NCBI GenBank assembly: GCA_005406025.1
Contig: BGZK01001226.1
Location: 62,001 to 126,000, forward strand
Length of the DNA: 64,000 bases
Direction: 5' to 3'
Source of the DNA: Eumeta japonica
Taxonomy: Eukaryota > Arthropoda > Insecta > Lepidoptera > Psychidae
Shown: piece by piece, positions 12,690 through 23,780 of the stretch
Position numbering within the stretch: position 1 is the stretch's first letter
Layout of the letters: every line of letters starts with the position of its first letter
The notes under the pieces: model-generated
What the model saw: the letters and a program-made list of their open reading frames with translations, nothing else
Databases searched by the model: none
What the model was told of the DNA's origin: nothing
Translations under genes and position numbers: made by a program

Positions 12690-13078
12690 TTGCGTCCGTA
12701 ATGTGAACGACACACAGATAAGAGGACATCACCAAAGCTACAAACACTTTGACCTTTGCTCTAAAGCAGAAATGGCAATGGGCTGGACATGTAGCGAGAA
12801 CGCCTGACAAAAGATGGACCACAAGAGTAACCCAGTGGAAAGGACCACCAGGCAAGAGGAGGAGGGGAAGACCCTTAACCCGCTGGGAAGAAGATCTCAA
12901 AAGATCAGCTGTCTCAGACTGGTACCCCATAGCACAGGACCGACAGAATTGGGCATCTTTGGAGGAGGCCTTTACTCAAACCGGGATTTCTTGTTGACCA
13001 ATAACTGTTATTTTTATCATATTTTATTACGTATCCATTGTATAACAGGAAATAAAAAGGGCTTATTATTATTATAAT
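12690..13078 (+). mobile_element. 3' end of an RTE-like LINE
   Basis: The frame at 12749-12997 encodes the conserved C-terminus of insect non-LTR reverse transcriptases: KQKWQWAGHVAR, then RWTTRVTQW, KRRRGRPLTRWEEDL, DRQNWASLEEAF. The element ends shortly after with AATAAAAAGGGC and a (TTA)n tail at about 13060-13076, as expected for a 5'-truncated retrotransposed copy. Upstream coding (RT core and endonuclease) is absent. A frameshift probably lies near 12720-12750. Confidence 0.85.
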
Positions 13079-13481
13079 GTGAAATTGTATAAACAACTGT
13101 TTTCTTAAATAATACAAATGACGTTTAACCATAGACGTAAAAATAGGTTGGCCGAGTAACGCAATGACTAAAGCAATGCCTGACGGCGGACTATTTATAG
13201 ATACGTTCAACACAACCTCTACAAGGCGACGTTGACGGAATTAACAGCATTATGACAGTTGATGGATTTAGGTGCGACTGTGCTAATGGCCCCGTATATT
13301 TATGGCGAACTGACTTACTTGTGGTTGCATCAATCGTTCCTCTGTTCACCTATTTATTAAGTCCACGCCTTTAACACTATTTTTTTTAACAAAATTATTT
13401 ATAGAGTAAATCAAAAGAGATCAAGACTTTTAATGTAATCTATTACGTCATAAAAATAAACACAATATCAAAACATTTAAT

Positions 13482-13761
13482 CGCCTGATTGACGCAATGG
13501 TAGTGACTCTACTTGCTGCGCTGGGGGCGTGGCTTCGATTCTCGCACAAGACAAACATTTATTTATTTTAATTAAAAATTTAGTTTGTCTTGAGTCTGGA
13601 CATTTCTATCTATTATATGATAGTTGATATAATACATATATACAAAATAAAGTATGTATGTACTATATCAACTATCTGGTATCCATAACATAAGCCTCTT
13701 GCTTAATTTGGGACCAGATGGTGCTGTGTATATACGTTCGCAGATATTATTATTATTTATT
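13482..13761 (+). mobile_element. tRNA-derived SINE
   Basis: The head has a box-A-like GACGCAATGGTAGTG (about 13491-13505) and a box-B-like GGCTTCGATTCTCG (about 13532-13546). These are followed by an ACAAACATTTATTTA body, a hairpin (ATAGTTGATAT ... ATATCAACTAT, 13620-13675), the conserved CATAACATAAGCCTCTTG block and an ATTATTATTATTTATT tail. This layout matches moth SINEs that insert widely in heliothine and other lepidopteran genomes. Confidence 0.8.
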
Positions 13762-13769
13762 AAAGAATT

Positions 13770-15330
13770 GTTTCAATTGACACCACTGTAATTAATTGTA
13801 TCTCATGAAACATACAGTAATTATCATAGATTTTTAAATTTTGTTGTCTTATTTTACATTAAAATTATTTAATTCCAGTTTACAATTCTATCCGCCTTTA
13901 GTATTACATGGAAATTGATTTGAACGTTTCCCAAACTTCTAATTACAGTACCTTTTAGTATGAAATCCCGATGATTTCATATAAATCTAAAGGCTTATAT
14001 TTCACAAGTCTGACGCTGTCAGAAATTCAAGGGCTTTGAATAATTACAGAAGACGTTCAAAACTGCTGTTACGAGCGATATTCTGGCAACAAATTTATAA
14101 AATTTTGTACCGAATGAAGCGTGAATTAGAGTTTATTTTATCGACAGTACCTTTATCGAAAACTGTTCTTCATTCAGCAATGGATTGTATTATTAAATTG
14201 AGAAAAAAAAATCTGTTGCACAATTTACTGTTATCTTCTAGTAAATAACAGTTATACTTACGTACTACAAAATAAAAATATCTTATATTTTTCTCCATAT
14301 AAACTCTATTTTCATTTTTAAAAGCTACTTCAAAGACGGTTTAGGGCTTGAGGTACATATAACAGAAAAACAAATAGCATATTTAAGGTGTCCTCGCCCA
14401 GTGCACTTGATTGGCACGATTAGCCTAGTGGAAACCATGCTTTGTAGTGATCAATTGTATATTAACAATTATAGTGGTTACCTATCTATTTAGATATTGC
14501 AAAAACTGTATAAATAAACGCGCCACAAAATTAAAAGTTACTCCATAGACAAGAAAGTCTAAACTCCATAGTCTATGGAATTCAGACCAATTAAATTATT
14601 TATCGTACATAAAGAACCATTACTTATTTTGTATAACCAAGGAATTATTATTATATTTAACATTATACATCACAAATTATCTTTGCAAAATAATTTCGTT
14701 AAAATATCGACCAAAGGGATGAACAAGCCCAAAACTTTTATTTTATTTGCATGGAACTAAATATCTAAAACACATTTTCCTTTTAACTTAATTTATAATA
14801 TTTATGCATACAAGTTTATAATATGATATAGTACTTTATAATTATAGAATAGGTCACTATTCAAGGAGAATTTAAAAAGCGTTTGAAAACATTTAAATAT
14901 ATTACTAAAGTAAAGAGTAAATATTTTATAGTTAAAGTAACGAAATTAATATTGAACCTTAATACTTAATTACTGTCTTTTCTACGCACCGAACTTTAAA
15001 TAGGATTAATAATATGGGTTTAAAGTGTGGAAAGTATTCATTAGAAAATGAAATGTCAATTTTTATAATATTTAAAATGTTAGTGATGTGGATAACTCTT
15101 ATATTGATTTTTACGAAAATGCATTACGTTGTCTGGTTACTGAAAAATCCTCATGTTTTGAATCTTTTTCTCCAGACAGTGTAAAGTTTCACAAATGTTG
15201 CTTTACTACCGATAAAAAAAAATTTTTGATTTTAACTAGATTATAAGAATAAAACCGAGTAATTACAATCAATTTATAAAATTTAACGTAAAATTTTATT
15301 ATAGTAATTCTCATGCAATTTTAAAATAAT
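13770..15330. other. AT-rich intergenic sequence upstream of the THAP gene
   Basis: No gene seen. ORFs at 14036-14248 and 14575-14760 are AT-rich chance frames. A small palindrome TCCATAGTCTATGGA lies at about 14566-14580. Confidence 0.5.
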
Positions 15331-15336
15331 CATTTT

Positions 15337-15383
15337 TGTGCAAACTTAATTGTCGGAGTGCACTCCACAATTAAGTTTGCGCA
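15337..15383. promoter_or_regulatory. 47-bp palindrome upstream of the THAP gene
   Basis: Left half 15337-15360 and right half 15361-15383 are reverse complements with one mismatch and one extra base, and there is essentially no loop (centre GGAGTG|CACTCC). It sits about 270 bp before the THAP start codon and just before a GC-rich patch. It could be a dimeric protein-binding site, a tiny fold-back element, or a replication-error palindrome. The sequence alone does not decide. Confidence 0.5.
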
Positions 15384-15419
15384 TTTGCGTCGCAATACAA
15401 AAACTAGCCGGTGTTTACG

Positions 15420-15652
15420 TAAAGACTAACTGCGCGCGACGTTGCCAGTCCTGCTGCACGCGGGCGAGTCCAGACATCCGCACGCGTTCCTGGCGGAGGC
15501 GAGTGCGAGCGAGACGGCAACAAGCGCGCTTTAAGCGTCGCTCTGAGCGCTCGAGGAGCCCAGAGAGGCCCGCTCGCTGTCCGCGTTCGAATGTTTCGCG
15601 TGATTAAAAACTGTTTACAGTTTTAAACGTCATATAGACATATCCGTGTAAA
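15420..15652 (+). promoter_or_regulatory. GC-rich putative promoter/5' UTR of the THAP gene
   Basis: The GC and CpG content rises sharply between about 15428 and 15605 compared with the flanks and falls again just before the ATG at 15653. The 85-codon + ORF here (15350-15607) is Arg-rich simple composition and is more likely 5' UTR or promoter than protein. No TATA box or TCAGT initiator could be placed firmly. Confidence 0.4.
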
Positions 15653-15723
15653 ATGGTATCGTGTTCTGTGGTGAGCTGTAGTACTACAAGAAGAATAAAT
15701 CCAAATGGCTACACGTTTCATAG
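15653..15723 (+). CDS. THAP gene exon 1
   Basis: Starts at ATG (AAAATGG context) and encodes the first 23 residues, including zinc ligands Cys4 and Cys9 and the TFH that leads into the finger. It ends in CATAG|GTGGGT, a usable donor, leaving two bases of an Arg codon completed by exon 2. No upstream in-frame ATG is joined to it. Confidence 0.85.
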
Positions 15724-18700
15724 GTGGGTAGATATTTGATTTCTTTTTTCTTCGATAGGTACTCAGTTACCTACCTACATTACAGTATATAGTACAGACT
15801 AACTAACAACATTACGATAATATGTGCACTGATTTGATTGTTACATATTTTAAGACTAATATGTTGGGTATCATGATCTTTTTGATCGTATCATTTATAT
15901 GCCACTGATAGAATAGAAAAAAATAATAATACCGAGAGTAGTAAATTTAAAAATAGTTAATTTAATTAAGATAGTAGGTATCTTTTATTATTCATTATTG
16001 CATTAAAATATCGTTATGTAACAACAAACGGCATTATACGAAATACCACAAAAACTACAGCGACAAAAAGTTATAAAGGTATAGAATAGTTTACTGATTT
16101 CTATAAATATAATTATGTGCTCATTTTGATTACGCCAAAGCAAATATAATAATCTAAGATCCGAAGGGATAAAATTGGAGTGGACCACCGGAACTCTCAC
16201 TCACTAGACGAAACTAAACAGCAGAAACTTACTTCACACCTGTATTCTGTTAGAGTGTGATATTGCCCTAGTCGAGCCGACCTATATTCGTGCCACAGCT
16301 AAATTGATTACAGCACGACTCTACCACATTATTTTTTTTTAAATGCGATTGATAAAGACAGCTCGTCTCTATTTCCAAGAATCATTATGGAGCGACTGCC
16401 AATACGCTAGGTTTCAATTGTAATTGTTTAATTTCAATATGTTTATCGATTTATATAAAAGCATCTTAAATATTCAATTAGCAATCAAGATACAGAAATA
16501 TCAATCAAAATAGTATGTTAGTGAGATAGAATATTTTTGCACGCCTCGTAAGCGGAGCATTGGGGTAGTGTTTTACTCTCGCCTTACAAAAATCAAGTGA
16601 TTTTTGGAACTGAAAGTGTCTCTATTTATTTTTTATCGCACGTATATAATAATATTTACACTTGAATACCAAGGAAAAACACTAATTTAAACACTTATGA
16701 CATTTTTAAAAGACATTTTGCTTTTTAAATTAATAAAAAAAGATGTTTAATAAAATTATTCCGTGGACTTCCGTGTGTCTGTATGTATCCATACTCGCGT
16801 GGTCACTATAATTCCCGGAAAACTTCCAAACACTTTAGTATTATCCTAAACTAAGTGCTTTCGTAAATCACGATCTAATTCAACGTAGTTTAATTGTAAT
16901 TAGTATTATAAAAATACGACTGGACATTTTGTTCGTTGTGTATATATATATAGTATAGTAAACTTAGGTCCGTTCACAACGCTTGCGTGGTATTTTTGCA
17001 TGCCTCATAAGTGGAGCGCTGAGGTAGTGCGCTACTCTCGCCTTATAAAAATCGAGCTATTTTTTGAACTTAAAACCTTTTCATGTTACTCATAATGTAC
17101 TTATAGACTTATATAAATGCACGAATGACAAGACAAAACATTCGCACTAATATATATATATTTGTAAAAATTGAACGGCCGCTATGAGACGTGCATTTTT
17201 GGATTTTCTAAGATTTTTTTAAACTTACCTCTCCTATAAGAAATCTTTATTAATTTAGCCGTTTATACCTGCTTGCCATTTAGTCAGGAACAGAAATGAG
17301 TAGGCAATATTACCTATAGCCATGAACATATTTTAATAGGCAACTCTTTCTGGATGTATTTTTCTATATGCAAAATAAAATTAAAAAAATGTTTCGTCCA
17401 GTAATCAGATGAGTGAAGGACAATGTCTCTTCGGGTCCTGTACTACATGTTCCATCTTTTTCTCACTCGTTAAGGATAAATTTAGGTAGTACGTTTCCAG
17501 TTTGCCAATTTTACCACAAAATGGTTTATTTGCTTTTTCTCCTTTAGTAGGTAGGTACCGCAATTAAAGATATATATTGTCAAATATAATATTTGCTCTT
17601 TCTTACATTCGCAATTACTTTGATAAAAAAATAATAATAATGTAGCTTATTATCTATTCGAACTTTTAGAATTTTTGCTTTTTTTTTTTATTTTTGGAGA
17701 GGTTATTATGTTAATAAAAGCATAATTTGGCAATATTTTTCTTTACATTTTATTATTTAAACAATAAATATTTAAAAAGTATACAAGTTAATGAGATATT
17801 TTGAGAAAATTAATGAGATATTTTTATAATTTGTCATTAAAAAAAGATTGATAATCATATTTTAAGCCCTTATTTGTAGTAAAAGTATGAAGACTGAAAA
17901 GCTAAGCATTAAGCCCTTAGTAACTTACTAAAACACTAACGCCAATGACAGTTATATCGAGAACTATAGAGAAACGGAGATAGCAATAGAAATCGACACC
18001 AAGATTGAAATTAAAATCATTAGATCAGAATTAGAACGGAGACTAAAATTGGGTGCTGAACCTGAATATTAGGAAGTAAAATTTCTTGTTATAGCCACAA
18101 AAGTTAGTCTTTTTATTTATTATAGTTGACTAATTCAGTTTTAAATATGTAAATGTAATTAATGATATATTCGAGATATTTATACATACATTGAAGCGTA
18201 AATTAAAAATTTAACTATTACAGATTCCCTCGCGATCCCATACTGAGAGAGAAATGGATACGAATGGTTAGTCGACCAAACTGGCAGCCAAAAAAGTTTT
18301 CTACTCTATGTTCTAAACATTTTGATTCCAAATGTTTTATACAGACCCGTTTTGAACGGATTAAGTTAAGAAGACAATCTATACCAACATTGTTCATGCC
18401 GGTAAGTAACTTCTAATATTTATAAGTATAAAATAAGTAAACAATTCTGTACATAAAACCAAGTGGGATCCAGATAGGGTGTGTAGTTAAAGCAAGAAGT
18501 ATATCTCTACCGACGAAGAATAATACGGTTATACAACTGACAGATCTACGTGTGACCTTTAGCTACAAACGAGAGACAGTAGGAATGCATGAGTATTATA
18601 CATTATAAACTCACGCCTATTCTTCAGAGCCAGAATCTTAGTGGTACTGGTTTCGAAGGTGCACGATAAAATAATAAAGTTGGATAAAATAGTTTTTTTA

Positions 18701-21617
18701 GTATTTAATTATAGTACATCTATAAAAGTTGCTATGTAGATTCCCCATATTTCACCTATTCCTTTTCTAAAATTGAAACTCAACTTTCTCTTAACCAATA
18801 TTTGTGCTGTGAAATACGGCAGTTAGTATTTTACTAGTGTTATAATAATATTTCTAATTTAACAATCAAGTATAAATTTTTGAAATGAACATTTACAAAT
18901 AATTTAATTACAAGTATACAATTACAGTATATTATTTTCGTTCATAAGTCTGCAAATATACAGGATGGTATATCATCATACATCTCTTTATAAATATTCC
19001 TAATCTCCTTCCCTTATAAAACAATTTTGCCAAAGAAACCAGTCATTGAAATAGCAGTTTTTGAGAAAAATAACTTAGAACATCTGCGTAGAAATGTCGC
19101 TGACACCCTTAAAACAACTGACGCGTAGGCCCTGCGCCGCGGTGCGCCAAGTGGCCGGGCATGCGATCGCGCCCACGCTTGCAGTCTGGCCGAGCATTTA
19201 TTAGGGTTAGGTCTATATTATTTTATGTTATTTATAAGTATATTTTCAATTATATATTTTTTATAGTCACTTTGGCAAAATTGTTATAAAAAAAGAAGAT
19301 TATGAATATTTGCGAAAAGACGAATGATAAAATATTTTTTTTACTAATAATTAAGTACTACGCAGCAAAAGTATAGTGAGCCAAAATATATTAATCACAT
19401 CATTGTTTGCGCACGAATGCATCTATATTTTTATTTGATCCATTTTGCCGTAATGGATAATATTAAAATCATTACCTGTTAACACATTAGAAATGGAGCT
19501 TCTGCAATGTGGGTACGATCTCTATAATAGATATTTTTGACAGGCGCAGTGCGCGCAATAAAGAGTTAAATCCTGTTTATATGTTCCAGTACGGCGAATA
19601 TTGAAAATCAGTATATATACGTAGGATATAAGATTTGAATACATTGAAGACAGCATGTGGGTAGATTAAGTTTAGTTTGTGATAAGCTCAATAATAAAGC
19701 AAACACGTAGTTTTCATACATAACAATGATGTACTTACAGATATTTATACGTATGCTAGAGCTATTAGAATTATATACTATATTATTCTTTGGTAGACCT
19801 TACTGTAAGAAGATTAATATTTTGACAAAATGTGTAACCACGGTCAGGTAATAAAATGGGAGCGGAAATCCGTCATTCGCCAAAATAATTTTGGACCTGC
19901 CCAACATACAAACATCTCTTGCTTTGGTTAATAGACGTGGCCGAGACCTGGGGGGCGATTCTCGGGCCATATGGAGATTGTCACATGAGACAATTTTGAA
20001 ATGTGTAATATTCCGTATATAAAATGACGGAACATGTCGAGTGATGGACAAAATATGTATTCTCACTCACCTATGGAAATTTAAAATAGTTTCTATTTAG
20101 AGTTTGCGACTTTTTAATAGGTGTTTTAGAATATGCTTGTAAATATGCTTCAAAACGGAAAACGTGGACTTTTAAAGCCCTTCAATCTGGTGTAAAAAGA
20201 CCGTACGACGACAGTAGCGGGACGACCGTTAGTCACAATTTCATTAAAATAAGGTGTCACTCATTATATTGGTCTTCTAAAGTTAACGTGTGACAATTGG
20301 TGTCGTGTGCTAGGGTGTACCTGTTGTTTGTCATGTGAACGCCGCTTGATAATTGCCACCGCTTGGAAATTGAGAATACTGAATTAGTGTTTTCGTTTGA
20401 CATTATCAATTTGTATGAAAGGAAAAATGTCAAATAACCAGACTAATTCAATATTAATTATTAAGTTTATCCTATTGAATTTATAATCTTTTATATATCT
20501 CTTTAAAAAAATGTCTTATGTTATAATATCCACATAGTTCAAGAAACGCCTCCCTGGTTTGTGGTGGTGTTATATTATCACATAACATGTGATATACATC
20601 GATGACAAATACTGATACTAAATTCGTACTTAAACAATGAGAATGTCAGCTATTTTGTTACTTAACTATACGAAAATAACCATATTAAAACATACACTGC
20701 AGTATTTTAACGATTAATAAATTCTACCACCTTCATTGCTGTTATGTAATTTATAACGCGATAAATTATACATACAATATTCAAAGCAAAATGGTGGTAT
20801 ATAAACATCGCGAACAGAACAATATCGTGCGCAGACGGCGCGAGCGACTGCCACTAATAAAATGCTATTATTATAGAACAATTAAGTTTGCAACAAATGA
20901 TACAGTATTCAAAAGGAGAAGTGATCTTGCAAATACACTGATACGATCGAAAAAACGATAAAACTGCTAGCTCTATTTTACTAGAGTGTGTACCGTGTGT
21001 ACAACGTAGTGATATAGTCTGTTAACTGGCCGACTGGCTGTGACGTAGCATTTATTAGCATCGAACCTTTGTCAGTATTTTCGAAACAAAACCATAAAAA
21101 TATGTCAGGTTCAATTACAGTATACTTTAATTAAAACTAATTGGCAACTTTGTAGAATTCAATATTTAATGTAATTAAGAAAGTTAAGTCAAGTTCGGAT
21201 GAATGTATCGGAAACTAGCTGTAGTATCTACTCACCATCCATTACATTTGAACCCATCCTTAATACCAAATCGTTTAATTAATTCATAATACATACGATA
21301 AACGTATATTTTATTATTTTCGTCCACAGGTGAAACTGAAGCCGGAAAGAAGAGCTACTTCTTACGTCTTTCGCGATATCGTTCCAATTCCTCCTAATGA
21401 CACGTCATCCAATGAAAGGAAATTGTTGGAAAGGATAAAGATCTTAAAGCAAAAACTTGTTGCGCGAAGTAAAATTATCAAAAGAGAACGTGCCAAAAAC
21501 AAGAGGTCAATGGAAAGAATTATGGAGTTGAAGCTTATTTTTAGAGAAATGCGGAAATTTTTGAAGCGCAACAAGTTCGATATCGTGGCATGCAATCATG
21601 AAAGGTTGATTACTTGA
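15653..21617 (+). CDS. THAP-domain protein, three exons (178 aa)
   Basis: Joining 15653-15723, 18224-18401 and 21330-21617 gives one uninterrupted frame. Residues 1-83 form a THAP zinc finger: Cys4, Cys9, then Cys53 and His56 give the C2CH zinc ligands with 43 residues between the pairs, and the family's fixed Pro26, Trp35, Phe57 and Pro78 are all present. The closing box reads SIPTLF (family AVPTIF). Residues about 110-165 are very basic and heptad-like (ERKLLERIKILKQKLV...), predicting a coiled coil for dimerisation. Known THAP proteins are nuclear DNA-binding factors or domesticated transposase DNA-binding domains; the target here is unknown. All four splice sites are canonical GT-AG, and phases agree (2, then 0). 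The short single-finger form with no transposase body fits a host THAP factor rather than a P element. Confidence 0.88.
16184..16340 (+). repeat. Dispersed repeat, copy 1 (CTCACTCACTAGACGAAA)
   Basis: Contains ACCACCGGAACTCTCACTCACTAG, a CACACCTGTATTCTGTTAGAGTGTG block, GTCGAGCC and GCACGACTCTACCACATTAT. The same blocks in the same order occur at 44372-44535. Non-coding, probably a fragment of a moth repeat. Confidence 0.6.
16532..16615 (+). repeat. Direct repeat in THAP intron 1, copy 1
   Basis: The block TATTTTTGCACGCCTCGTAAGCGGAGC... through ...CTCGCCTTACAAAAATCAAG...TTTTTGGAACT recurs at 16991-17074 with roughly 80% identity by eye, 459 bp downstream in the same orientation. Confidence 0.7.
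16991..17074 (+). repeat. Direct repeat in THAP intron 1, copy 2
   Basis: Second copy of the 84-bp block (TATTTTTGCATGCCTCATAAGTGG...). Its GTAGTGCGCTAC centre is palindromic, a feature partly lost in copy 1. Confidence 0.7.
17940..18065 (+). repeat. Degenerate GA-rich hexamer-type repeat
   Basis: The + frame reads as alternating Ile/Glu/Asp/Lys (for example ETEIAIEIDTKIEIKI) before a stop. It is the same texture as 890-1010 and the reverse strand of 45735-45935, and lies in THAP intron 1, about 160 bp before exon 2. Confidence 0.45.
18224..18401 (+). CDS. THAP gene exon 2
   Basis: Follows TTTAACTATTACAG and ends ATGCCG|GTAAGT. It encodes residues 24-83: RFPRDP, the invariant Trp in EKWIRM, the CSKHF zinc-ligand pair, and the terminal SIPTLF box. 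The frame has no stop. Confidence 0.92.
18402..21329 (+). other. THAP gene intron 2 (about 2.9 kb)
   Basis: Runs from GTAAGTAAC to ATTTTCGTCCACAG. It contains a fold-back repeat at 18960-19330. The GC-richer tract at about 19120-19190 belongs to that repeat, and another lies near 20820-20860. The 88-codon minus ORF at 19800-20066 has no recognisable domain. Confidence 0.75.
18960..19330. repeat. Fold-back MITE-like element
   Basis: Imperfect inverted arms at about 18976-19046 and 19262-19329 share the core ACAATTTTGCCAAAG / CTTTGGCAAAATTGT and flank a GC-rich centre (CCTGCGCCGCGGTGCGCC). A related left half is found at 42918-43170. No coding capacity. Confidence 0.65.
21330..21617 (+). CDS. 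THAP gene exon 3 (terminal)
   Basis: Follows CGTCCACAG and encodes residues 84-178 ending HERLIT and TGA. It is strongly basic, with a Leu/Ile-spaced helix typical of the coiled coils that follow many THAP fingers. The first codon is GTG (Val) because this is an internal exon; it is not a start. Confidence 0.88.
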   Translation: MKLKPERRATSYVFRDIVPIPPNDTSSNERKLLERIKILKQKLVARSKIIKRERAKNKRSMERIMELKLIFREMRKFLKRNKFDIVACNHERLIT

Positions 21618-22193
21618 GCATGTATCTGGTATCGGATGTCTCCTCTCATCGCACACCTTCTGGGCTATTGTCTACTGGCTTCCTGCTCAATACTGCATTG
21701 CAGGAAGCATACAGCGCCCGCGTTATATGCGATGAAAAGAGACTAAAGAAGTCACTGCAGCATGTTTTATATGAAGAACTAGAAAAATGGTGTGTAGTGC
21801 AGTACACTTTATTTCTACTATTAGTTTTATACCTATTTGACACTACTCTGAGTTAGACATGTGTGGTTTGTTTTTGCTTTTTTTCTTTTAATGCAACTTT
21901 CATTTTATGCTTGTCACTTGTCAAGCTACACCGCTATTTTTAGACGGTTCCTATACGCGTGTGAAACATTTAATTGATCTAAGCTCTATAACTTTGAATA
22001 TGACTTATTATAAGGAAATAATATTTTTAATGTTTTTTTTATTAATGTACCAAACGTAACCCTAATTTATTTTATTTTCATATCGTATTAGTCATAATTT
22101 ATATTGATATATATTATAGCTACGCCAGCTATAATATCTAATAATATAAATTATGGCTGTGTATTTCACTGTACAGGTAGGTGACATAATAAA
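21618..22193 (+). other. Putative 3' UTR of the THAP gene
   Basis: The first AATAAA downstream on the + strand that I can place is at 22188-22193. An 80-codon ORF starting 4 bases before the THAP stop (21614-21856) is in another frame and carries no known motif. A 63-bp imperfect hairpin (22093-22155) lies inside this stretch. Confidence 0.4.
22093..22155. repeat. Nested hairpin in the THAP 3' flank
   Basis: Outer arms CATAATTTATATT (22093-22105) and AATATAAATTATG (22143-22155) and inner arms ATATTATAGCT (22111-22121) and AGCTATAATAT (22127-22137) enclose a 5-nt loop ACGCC. The fold is well balanced, with small internal loops. Confidence 0.65.
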
Positions 22194-22344
22194 AATGTAT
22201 ATTATGCCTGCGTATACCTGTGTGGCCACTCAAATGGGAAATATATTGCAATACGTGCAGCTACAATTTAGTTTATATTATGGCTACTTATTTATATTAT
22301 TGCTACTACGTATGTGACGGGATTTAATTGTTCTAAAATTTATT

Positions 22345-22435
22345 TGTCTATTCGCTCGCGCTCAAGAATCGCACCGATACCTCTTCGTCCGAAAGCGACG
22401 TCCTAACTGCTAAACTACAACTGCTCAAAATACTG
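22345..22435 (-). mobile_element. SINE head fragment, reverse orientation
   Basis: On the minus strand the piece reads GTAGTTTAGCAGTTAGG ... GGTATCGGTGCGATTC ... GAGCGCGAGCGAAT, paralleling the intact copy at 24707 (GTTAGCACAGTGGTTAAGG ... CCGGGTACGATGC ... GAGCGCGAGCGAAT). It holds box A and box B-like motifs but is truncated. Confidence 0.55.
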
Positions 22436-22439
22436 TATT

Positions 22440-23780
22440 TATGTTAAATGATAGCTATTTGATCGATGACAATAATGATTAACATTTTAATGTAAAGGCC
22501 GCAGGTGAAAGAAACTTTCCATTATTATAAAAAATTCTCATTTTCCCCCCATAACGATAGAAATATTTTGTTTTGTTTCTCGCACAACAGTAAATGCCGC
22601 GTCGCCCTTGTTTTAATTGTGTACCTACCCTTTTCTAAACTTTATTCATGAAACCCGATGAACACGCTCGACACTCGCAGTGTATCAGTGCTACTCTCAT
22701 CGGGTCCCCATATCTTTGGAAAATATTCTCGTAGCTCGAAAGAGTGAATAAATCACACTTTTTTTTTTGTGTCAAATTTTAATGGGCCCACTGCTCTAGC
22801 ACACCCTTTCATGATCCTTTTATTTCGGAATAGAGGGCTCATACCCGAAGCCCGGTACTCTAGCACAGTGCCGGTTGGGGACTGCTATCGACCGTCGTCA
22901 CCGCACAGGTGCAACGTCCGTGACTGACAGCTTAACAAGCGCTGCGAGGTTAAAGCGAGTGGTTTGGGTTACGTCAAAACTCATTGGTTAATTCGCCCAT
23001 GGTACGAAGCCCGCTCGAATGGAACCCGTTCGTCGCTCTTGAATTTAAGATAGCGTCAATGGATTCTTATTCTCGAAGAGCGATTCTATATTGAATAGAA
23101 TGAAATTACGTCATAATTGTTTTTGTGCGTCATTTCCATCCCATTTGCAAAATAATAATTCGATAATCCCATCATGTCCACTTTCTAAAGAAGCCAAATG
23201 CACTGTAATAAAATTTTGTAACCACCGATCAACAATGGCGAGTCATTCTAGTGCGGATCCAGCCTTCGAGTCAAGGGGTCACACATACGAGGCTCAGTCA
23301 GAACTGGCTCTAATTCGATTACAATAGTAAGACAAAGACCCAGTCCAGGGGGTCATGACCGCCATGACCTCCCGGTTCCACCACTGGAGCCGTTACATTA
23401 GCAGGCCTCTAACTCGTCTCAACCGTCGCAAGTTATAAAAGACTGCAAGGATCTGCTTCTGGAATCACTAAAACTATCTACCAAACATAACTCAGGGCAC
23501 ATCTTCGCTATTTTAATGTTATAGCATTGCGTTTTCTGGAAAGAGATAGACGTAAAACTTTCTTTCGATCTTAATATCACTTGACTGACAGCATATTCTA
23601 TGAAAGGTGTCGCATTGTATGGGGTAAAATAGATAGAAATATATTCACATTACCAGTTAGAACATTTAAAAAAGAGAATCTTCGATTGTGTTACGTTTAT
23701 TCGAATAAGTTTGAACCCTTTTCCGCATGTTTTCGGATTTTGATGAACATCAAAATCTGTTAAGCTGTTTGATAATGTCG
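22440..23780. other. Intergenic sequence with a GC-rich unclassified block
   Basis: A GC-richer stretch at about 22780-23045 (ATGGGCCCACTGCTCTAGC ... GCCCGGTACTCTAGC ... GCAACGTCCGTGACTGAC) probably belongs to a repeat I cannot name. The ORFs at 23091-23327 and 23581-23874 lack motifs. Confidence 0.35.

Larger units (their letters stand above)
15724..18223 (+). other. THAP gene intron 1 (about 2.5 kb)
   Basis: The intron runs from GTGGGTAG to TTTAACTATTACAG. It carries a dispersed repeat at 16184-16340, a duplicated 84-bp block (16532-16615 and 16991-17074), and the degenerate hexamer repeat at 17940-18065. No additional exon-like frame with splice sites was seen. Confidence 0.75.

Noticed and set aside
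15350..15607. 85-codon Arg-rich ORF before the THAP gene
   Set aside because: Composition reflects the CpG-rich promoter patch; no homology recognised and it does not join exon 1.
21614..21856. 80-codon ORF overlapping the THAP stop
   Set aside because: Lies in the probable 3' UTR, in a different frame, with no motif.
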